Shown here: one piece after another, positions 63,801 to 64,000 of the stretch
How the letters are laid out: each line of letters begins with the position of its first letter
How positions within the stretch are numbered: position 1 is the first letter of the stretch
DNA from: Batillaria attramentaria
Lineage: Eukaryota > Mollusca > Gastropoda > Batillariidae
DNA length: 64,000 nucleotides
Direction of reading: 5' to 3'
Assembly: GCA_018292915.2 (NCBI GenBank)
Contig: JACVVK020000224.1
Span: 881,001 to 945,000, forward strand
The notes under the pieces: generated by a model
The model's database searches: none
Told to the model about the DNA's origin: nothing
Seen by the model: the letters and a program-made list of their open reading frames with translations, nothing else
Translations under genes and position numbers: made by a program

Positions 63801-64000
63801 GAGTTGGGGGCTGGGGAAGTGGAGGTAGGTGTGGACTGTAAATTGACTCAAAAATACAATTCGCATGGTAATTAATTGCCATTAAAAGTTAAAGAATGAG
63901 CCTGTGCTACTGTCCTTTCAGGGTCTGATCATGATTAAAATTGTGTCATCGGTCTCATTGAAAGTTCGAATGAATAGGTCTACGGTACGAGGAAGATGTG

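Overview
This is a eukaryotic genomic window, most likely from a marine mollusc and probably a gastropod. The organism is inferred from three things: large introns full of dinucleotide microsatellites, tRNA-derived SINEs and several DNA and RNA transposon types typical of lophotrochozoan genomes; a lophotrochozoan-style CUB/NIDO/AMOP/VWD/EGF/SEA membrane protein; and an LTR element of the Gmr1 type. No bacterial operon, rRNA, functional tRNA or CRISPR signal was seen.

Bases 1-20,300 hold no recognisable host gene. They contain SINE pieces, a satellite-bearing Helitron-like element (about 600-1302) and two foldback hairpins (2104-2218, 2698-2808). A complete LTR retrotransposon follows (5079-13665) with nearly identical 1.56 kb LTRs, a 5-bp target duplication GTTAT, a PBS, a PPT and one long open gag-pol frame. 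Its domain order is Gag-protease-integrase-RT-RNase H, the unusual Gmr1 arrangement. Next come a LINE C-terminal fragment (about 13.93-14.73 kb), a nested inverted-repeat complex of about 3.2 kb (14862-18064) and other repeats.

Bases 20,339-63,658 are one plus-strand gene, reconstructed as 38 exons whose splice phases agree at every junction, about 2,240 codons in all. In order it encodes a signal-peptide exon, two CUB domains, NIDO, AMOP, VWD, a cadherin/Ig-like module, about 22 EGF-like modules, a SEA domain with a MUC1-like cleavage motif, a short Cys-containing linker, one transmembrane helix and a cytoplasmic tail with YxxPhi motifs. It looks like a MUC4-like transmembrane mucin or adhesion protein. 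Its start codon lies upstream in an exon I could not identify, and its 3' end is uncertain.

The introns carry a frameshifted LINE on the minus strand (about 24.03-26.45 kb) between inverted copies of a 64-bp tandem repeat, two PIF/Harbinger-derived elements (36505-37746, 38025-39360), a TA-flanked MITE (29492-29669), a SINE with a perfect 10-bp target duplication (43682-44159), two further satellite-bearing Helitron-like elements rich in TCAAGGTCA motifs, and many long microsatellites. All coordinates were read by eye and may be off by one or two bases.
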